From positions 1 to 25,986 of IMG/VR virus record IMGVR_UViG_3300009428_000062: 25,986 bases of DNA; one strand, given 5' to 3'. The translations under genes were made by a program, and so were the position numbers. Origin of the DNA: a virus. The notes under the pieces are model-generated. The model was given only the letters and a program-made list of their open reading frames with translations, was not told the origin of the DNA and made no database searches. Positions 22,884 through 25,986 of the stretch are shown here, piece after piece (within the stretch, counting starts at the first letter, position 1; every line of letters begins with the position of its first letter).

Positions 22884-23787
22884 ACAACACATTCCTTCGT
22901 GCTGTTAGGGCATTCGTAGCTGAAGTTAACGTATTCTTCATATATGGGTTGACTGAGTTAGGATTTTTGTGACCGCTTACACTCATAATCTGAGCTAAGT
23001 CTACTCCTGCGTCTACCATCTGCGTTACACCTGTCCTTCGCATATCCATAGCGTATAAGCCTTTAGGAAGACCACTGGCAGACTTTATGGCATTTACGTG
23101 TACTGATACCTGCCATTTAGTATATGGTTTGTAGCCTCCAGAAATAGTCTTTACAGACGGTGCAACATAATCTTGGAATCCAAATGCATCTTTCTGATGT
23201 ATAAGCATAGCTAACAGATTCTCCTCTATAGGTAAGAATACTGTAGCTCTTCGCTTGGATTGTTCTAGTGTCAATAACTTTTTATCAAAGTTTATAGAAT
23301 CCCAAGTTAACTCACGCATATCACCTACTCTTTGCACAAATTCATACGCCATATGTACTATAAGACCTATGTTACGCCACTTGAACTGGCTGTAAGAAGT
23401 ATCTAAGAATGTTTTTACTTGTTCAGGTGTCCATGTTGTATTTCTAGAGGTCTCTACTTGAGTTTTTATACCAGATATAGGGTTGACATCTAATACCTCT
23501 AGGTCAATGCCGTAGTTCAATACTTTACGCACCACTGCATGAGTAATGTTAGCTGTTCGCACACCTCTATCTAACCAAGTGTCATAAGCTATCTTGAATG
23601 TGCGTCTAGATAGGTCACGTACTCGCATATTAGCTAGGGTTACGTTCTCTACCTTGGTCATCAAGGCTCTGTTAAGTATATTTTTGTAATCTTTTTGTGT
23701 TTGGTCACGCAACTTAGTAAAATCGTGTGACTCCTTGTAGTGTTTAACTAATGTATGTAAATTACTTGTTCGTTTTGGTGTCATCAT
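22882..23787 (-). CDS. int: Tyrosine recombinase / phage integrase (301 aa)
   Basis: Site-specific recombinase. The N-terminal SAM-like core-binding region covers residues about 10-100 and the catalytic domain about 115-295. Catalytic residues: Arg153 in FVQRVGDMRELTW, Lys178 in the beta-hairpin LEQSKRR, Arg250 in MDMRRTG, His273 in SVSGHKN and the nucleophile Tyr282 in NPYMKN. The box II His of H-x-x-R is replaced by Met247, a variation seen in some phage integrases. Length is normal and no frame break is seen. The start is ATGATG three bases after the upstream stop, with AGGA about ten bases upstream; Met2 is an alternative. It lies between small early genes and the replication genes, implying early expression and a possible temperate lifestyle. 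Confidence 0.92.
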   Translation of the reverse strand: MMTPKRTSNLHTLVKHYKESHDFTKLRDQTQKDYKNILNRALMTKVENVTLANMRVRDLSRRTFKIAYDTWLDRGVRTANITHAVVRKVLNYGIDLEVLDVNPISGIKTQVETSRNTTWTPEQVKTFLDTSYSQFKWRNIGLIVHMAYEFVQRVGDMRELTWDSINFDKKLLTLEQSKRRATVFLPIEENLLAMLIHQKDAFGFQDYVAPSVKTISGGYKPYTKWQVSVHVNAIKSASGLPKGLYAMDMRRTGVTQMVDAGVDLAQIMSVSGHKNPNSVNPYMKNTLTSATNALTARRNVL

Positions 23788-23789
23788 AT

Positions 23790-24011
23790 CTAGTGCATCC
23801 TATTTTTAATGTCTACATTGTAATGATAAGCGTTAGGTACGTTATCTATACAATCTTTTAGTACTGCCGTAGCTTCATCTTCTTTATCTATATACTGTAG
23901 AAGTATAGACAATACTACCATAAGAATATCTTCATTGTTTAAAGTTATAGGTAAAGACAGTCGTATATTATCCCATTCTTCTTCAGTTAAAGTTATCTCA
24001 TCTTCGTGCAT
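23790..24011 (-). CDS. Small acidic hypothetical protein upstream of integrase (73 aa)
   Basis: The ATG at 24011 has AAGGAG eight bases upstream and the gene ends three bases before the integrase start. The product is acidic and helical, with an amphipathic-to-hydrophobic stretch (ILMVVLSILLQYI, residues about 29-41) and an Asp/Glu-rich context, too short and too charged at the sides for a confident membrane segment. No family is recognised. Its place directly upstream of the integrase would suit a small regulatory protein, but there is no helix-turn-helix. Confidence 0.65.
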   Translation of the reverse strand: MHEDEITLTEEEWDNIRLSLPITLNNEDILMVVLSILLQYIDKEDEATAVLKDCIDNVPNAYHYNVDIKNRMH

Positions 24012-24013
24012 AT

Positions 24014-24244
24014 CTACTTCTCCTTCTTCTTTGGTGGTGGTGTAGCAGGATACATCTCATCGTGAGGGTCATCGTCCTCTCCATTGTCTAGTTCTTTAAC
24101 TTCACCAGTAAACATATCTATGTATACACCATCATAGTCTTCTACGTCAGGGTACTTATTCTTTTTCTTGTTAGGTATTACCTGTGGGCTACGCCTTAAA
24201 CTTAGCATAGCTTTAGCTATTGGATTTATTCTTGGAATTTTCAT
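24014..24244 (-). CDS. Small basic-N-terminus, acidic-C-terminus hypothetical protein (76 aa)
   Basis: I chose the ATG at 24244, with AAGGAG ten bases upstream; upstream in-frame ATGs at 24280-24250 either precede the site or sit too close to it. The product begins MKIPRINPIAKAML, has a basic run SLRRSPQVIPNKKKNKY, then an acidic middle and a PATPPPKKKEK end. It overlaps the nuclease-like gene by 32 bases. Small 'RRSPQV.PNKKK' proteins occur among early genes of marine podoviruses; I know no function. Confidence 0.6.
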   Translation of the reverse strand: MKIPRINPIAKAMLSLRRSPQVIPNKKKNKYPDVEDYDGVYIDMFTGEVKELDNGEDDDPHDEMYPATPPPKKKEK

Positions 24245-24665
24245 AATCATCATGCTCCTTAAATGCTTTGATGACATCACTAGAGAACAATTTCTGTATG
24301 TTTAACAAGTACATACGTGATGCATTGTGGTCTCCACCACTAACACTTTTCTTATAATCTAATGAGTCAATTATCTTACGTAGCACCTCTGTCTTAAATA
24401 CTAAGGTAGCATACGTGTCCTTACCTATACAGAGATTGTGAAACCAATACTCTGATTCAGTAGCTGCTATGCCTGACGGCTTACCGTAACTCTGGTACTC
24501 TATAGCTATGTTGCCTGTCTTCTGCCACATACCTCGCTCAGACTTAACTTCTATCTTAGAGTTCTGTAACATATCAGCAACAGCACCCTCTCTTACTTTG
24601 CCGTACTCTAAGTCTATATCAAACTTCTTACGGTTAGCTTTGGTAGGCTCTAATTTATTGTCCAT
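24213..24665 (-). CDS. PD-(D/E)XK nuclease-like phage protein (150 aa)
   Basis: The start has AAGGAG six bases upstream. The core reads Glu39-Val40-Lys41 in KIEVKSERGMWQKTGN, then IAIEYQSYGKPSGIAAT with Glu56, after an N-terminal FDIDLEYGKVREGAVADML helix. The E-V-K element after a helix, followed by a T-G-N-x-x-I-E strand, fits a minimal restriction-endonuclease-like fold, a group common in marine phages. A preceding acidic metal ligand is uncertain (Asp16/Asp18 or Glu26). The likely role is cutting or processing DNA early in infection; the target is unknown. The C-terminal 40 residues are helical and charged. Confidence 0.65.
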   Translation of the reverse strand: MDNKLEPTKANRKKFDIDLEYGKVREGAVADMLQNSKIEVKSERGMWQKTGNIAIEYQSYGKPSGIAATESEYWFHNLCIGKDTYATLVFKTEVLRKIIDSLDYKKSVSGGDHNASRMYLLNIQKLFSSDVIKAFKEHDDYENSKNKSNS

Positions 24666-24676
24666 TCGTTACTCCT

Positions 24677-24868
24677 TTAAATTGCTATCAGACGCTGTAG
24701 TTCTTTCTCAGCTATCTCTAAATTATTACCACACCGATTACCAATCCTAACTCTTTGTTTCTCAAGCAGTATTTTCTTCTTGACTATCTCAATGTGACCC
24801 TTGGCTACGCATTTCTCAGTCATCGTGTCAAACTTAAATGGTTTGCTGTGGCTGTAGTGTATACTCAT
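24677..24868 (-). CDS. Small basic hypothetical protein (63 aa)
   Basis: The ATG at 24868 has AGGGAG seven bases upstream; the in-frame ATG at 24886 would precede that site. It follows the stop of the 65-aa membrane protein by four bases. The product starts MSIHYSHSKPFKFDTM and ends in a Lys/Arg/Glu-rich helix (KKKILLEKQRVRIGNR...EKELQRLIAI). It is basic, with no membrane segment and no recognised family. Confidence 0.55.
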   Translation of the reverse strand: MSIHYSHSKPFKFDTMTEKCVAKGHIEIVKKKILLEKQRVRIGNRCGNNLEIAEKELQRLIAI

Positions 24869-24872
24869 AGTG

Positions 24873-25070
24873 TTACTCCCTCTCACAATTATCTATTACA
24901 TTATGTTTGTTGTCCTCATACCTGCATCTGTCAGGGTGAAACATCTCTTTGTATGTAGCTACCCAAGGGTCTCCCCACGCTAGGTAGCCTATGATGTAGG
25001 GCAGAGGTACAAGCATGAAGATGACTACCAGTGCTGCCTTGAAGAAGCCCTCGTTGTGGTATGATTTCAT
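24873..25070 (-). CDS. Small single-pass membrane protein (65 aa)
   Basis: A strong AGGAGA site lies six bases before the ATG. Residues about 10-31 (FKAALVVIFMLVPLPYIIGYLAW) form one membrane segment, followed by a soluble tail with two cysteines (RCRYEDN, DNCERE). The start overlaps the stop of the 43-aa gene as ATGA. It could act on the host envelope early in infection, for example in superinfection exclusion, but nothing in the sequence proves this. Confidence 0.65.
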   Translation of the reverse strand: MKSYHNEGFFKAALVVIFMLVPLPYIIGYLAWGDPWVATYKEMFHPDRCRYEDNKHNVIDNCERE

Positions 25071-25198
25071 CTAAAGTCTCCTATGAGTGGGTAAGTAAAC
25101 GTACTGAACCCTATCTGATTAGCCCAGTACTCTATGGTAGCACCCACCACAGCTATCGCTATGCAGATGTGTACCTCTAGTGGGTGTACCTTGTTCAC
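25067..25198 (-). CDS. GTG-start micro membrane protein (43 aa)
   Basis: A 43-codon frame fills exactly the gap between two supported genes. Its GTG start overlaps the upstream stop as GTGA, with AAGGA about nine bases ahead, and its TGA overlaps the next start as ATGA. The product begins MNKVHPLEVHICIAIAVVGA and has one hydrophobic segment at about residues 9-24, followed by an aromatic tail ending in FTYPLIGDFR. Stop-start overlaps at both ends and a hydrophobic core next to another small membrane protein support a real gene. No family is recognised. Confidence 0.6.
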   Translation of the reverse strand: MNKVHPLEVHICIAIAVVGATIEYWANQIGFSTFTYPLIGDFR

Positions 25199-25563
25199 CA
25201 CTCAAAATCCTTACAAGCTATCTTGCGTATACTCTCTGGTATAGGACGTTGCAAGTCATACATGACAGACATCATCCTGTCGAGTGCTTCAACTGTGTTG
25301 TTCACTGACGCTATCAACTCACGCTGTCTGTCTTCAGGCATTGCGTTCCACTTAGTCATAAGACGTAGTTCCCATTCCTTCCTACGTTCCTCGTAGTACC
25401 TGTTTTGTACATCACCATAGCAATCATCCCAATGTACACCCTCTTGCCAATCGGGTTGCCTAGCTACCCATAGTTCTTGTACTGCCTTGTAACTTTTACC
25501 TGCATCCTCATCATCTAGGATGGGTGTCTCACTCTTCTGGTATCTCTTGTCTGTGTTACTCAT
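25195..25563 (-). CDS. Hypothetical helical protein (122 aa)
   Basis: The ATG at 25563 has GAGGAG seven bases upstream. A longer in-frame extension to 25668 overlaps the 42-aa gene fully and is unlikely. The product begins MSNTDKRYQKSETPIL, has a Trp-rich centre (ELWVARQPDWQEGVHWDDCYGD) and a charged helix (NRYYEERRKEWELRLMTKWN), and ends DFEW. No membrane segment or known motif is seen. It is soluble and near neutral. I do not recognise the family. Confidence 0.65.
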   Translation of the reverse strand: MSNTDKRYQKSETPILDDEDAGKSYKAVQELWVARQPDWQEGVHWDDCYGDVQNRYYEERRKEWELRLMTKWNAMPEDRQRELIASVNNTVEALDRMMSVMYDLQRPIPESIRKIACKDFEW

Positions 25564-25684
25564 TGTCATTCTCCTCTTGTTGTATAGGGAATTGTACTTG
25601 TACATATCCATCTTCATCCCACAGTATCTCAGCCTTGTGGGTAGGGCAAGTGTAAATCCAATCGTCAAATTCTTTACGAGTCAT
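25556..25684 (-). CDS. Small hypothetical protein with CPTHK motif (42 aa)
   Basis: Three ATGs in a row (25690, 25687, 25684) follow an AAGGAG; the third has the best spacing. The product reads MTRKEFDDWIYTCPTHKAEI, then W-D-E-D-G-Y-V-Q-V-Q-F-P-I, and ends in acidic residues. The Cys-Pro-Thr-His element and the following beta-hairpin look like half of a small metal site. Short 'W.Y.CPTHK.EI.W' proteins are familiar from marine phages. It overlaps the next gene by eight bases. Confidence 0.6.
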   Translation of the reverse strand: MTRKEFDDWIYTCPTHKAEILWDEDGYVQVQFPIQQEENDNE

Positions 25685-25736
25685 CATCATTCTCCTTATC
25701 TATTGGAATTTTTTTGTACCATCTATAGTCACACAT
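25674..25736 (-). CDS. Possible 20-aa micro-protein
   Basis: ATG at 25736 one base after the upstream stop (TAA-T-ATG), 20 codons, product MCDYRWYKKIPIDKENDDDS. Its 3' end carries the ribosome-binding site of the next gene. The frame fills an otherwise empty gap in a tightly packed block and has a plausible peptide with an aromatic/basic core and acidic tail. There is no ribosome-binding site of its own, so it would depend on coupled translation. It could equally be spacer. Confidence 0.35.
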   Translation of the reverse strand: MCDYRWYKKIPIDKENDDDS

Positions 25737-25737
25737 A

Positions 25738-25965
25738 TTAACCAAACCTTTCCTGTAATTGTTCATACTGTTCCTTATCAAAGGGTAGCTCCTTGCCTAT
25801 GTTTATTAGGTAGTAAGTGTCTCCCTCATAAGTTCCATCCTCATTGTCTACGCCTTTGGTAAACCATACGTAGTCACCCACCACTGCTACTTTATTAAGC
25901 TTGGGTATAGACATACGCTTGTCACCTCTGGCTGTCTTATAAAACTTAATGAGTACATCATCCAT
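25738..25965 (-). CDS. Small hypothetical protein (75 aa; 5' end may extend or start later)
   Basis: The product starts MDDVLIKFYKTARGDKRM and continues with PKLNKVAVVGDYVWFTKGV, a Gly/Asp turn, and an acidic helix (FDKEQYEQLQERFG). It reads as a small beta-sheet domain. The start is uncertain. An ATG at 25914 has GAGGTGA seven bases upstream and would give 58 aa. The frame also remains open to the window edge, so the gene could begin outside. I kept the ATG at 25965 because the segment before residue 18 looks like part of the first strand. Function unknown. Confidence 0.6.
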   Translation of the reverse strand: MDDVLIKFYKTARGDKRMSIPKLNKVAVVGDYVWFTKGVDNEDGTYEGDTYYLINIGKELPFDKEQYEQLQERFG

Positions 25966-25986
25966 GTTAAGCAGACCATAACAACC

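Noticed and set aside
25564-25668. N-terminal extension of the 122-aa gene to an ATG at 25668
   Set aside because: It overlaps the 42-aa gene almost completely, while the ATG at 25563 has a strong GAGGAG site at proper spacing.
1-25986. CRISPR array, insertion sequence, rRNA or tRNA genes
   Set aside because: No regularly spaced repeats, no transposase, and no structured-RNA signature found on reading both strands.

Overview
The window looks like about 26 kb of an AT-rich marine podovirus (Caudoviricetes, T7-like short-tailed morphology), and the best fit I can recognise is the HMO-2011-type lineage, known from phages of SAR116, SAR11 and marine Rhodobacteraceae. The main reason is a family A DNA polymerase that carries a DnaJ-like four-cysteine zinc finger between its exonuclease and polymerase parts, an architecture I recall from phage HMO-2011. 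It occurs together with a B12-dependent (class II) ribonucleotide reductase, ThyX, a T7-type endonuclease I, a MazG-like pyrophosphohydrolase and a set of large internal virion proteins. The assignment is from memory and sequence reading, not from a search. No rRNA, tRNA, CRISPR array or insertion sequence is visible, and no gene-free stretch exceeds 300 bases.

Layout: two convergent blocks. Bases 1 to about 11,196 (+ strand) are late genes. They start with the 3' part of a tail fibre gene, a 57-aa accessory gene and two small one-membrane-segment proteins (lysis candidates). Then come five genes packed end to end (760, 283, 194, 707 and 1182 aa) that look like the internal virion/DNA-ejection set, including a separate transglycosylase-like protein. 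Bases 11,261 to 25,965 (- strand) are the early and DNA-metabolism block, read from right to left. It opens with a string of very small overlapping genes, followed by a PD-(D/E)XK-like nuclease, a tyrosine integrase, a 108-bp intergenic gap with terminator-like and promoter-like sequence, and a zinc/Toprim primase. Next are an unrecognised Cys/Lys/Asn-rich protein, ThyX, a DnaB/gp4-type helicase, the DNA polymerase, a probable ssDNA-binding protein, a Cas4/AddB-like nuclease with a likely Fe-S cluster, endonuclease I, an unknown gene, a DUF3310 protein, the MazG-like enzyme, a 54-aa gene, the ribonucleotide reductase and two small genes. A symmetrical hairpin followed by a U-run (reading -) lies between the blocks at 11,195-11,236.

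How it fits together: primase, helicase, polymerase and ssDNA-binding protein form the replisome. The AddB/Cas4-like nuclease, endonuclease I and the other nuclease-like protein would process recombination intermediates and possibly host DNA. RNR, ThyX, the DUF3310 protein and the MazG-like protein reshape the dNTP pool. The integrase points to at least a latent capacity for lysogeny. No phage RNA polymerase, terminase, portal, capsid or endolysin gene lies in the window; those would be outside it. Most neighbouring genes overlap by 1, 4 or a few more bases, and this was used to choose starts and to find five genes too short or too unusual for simple ORF calling (at 933, 13,573, 25,067, 25,556 and 25,674).
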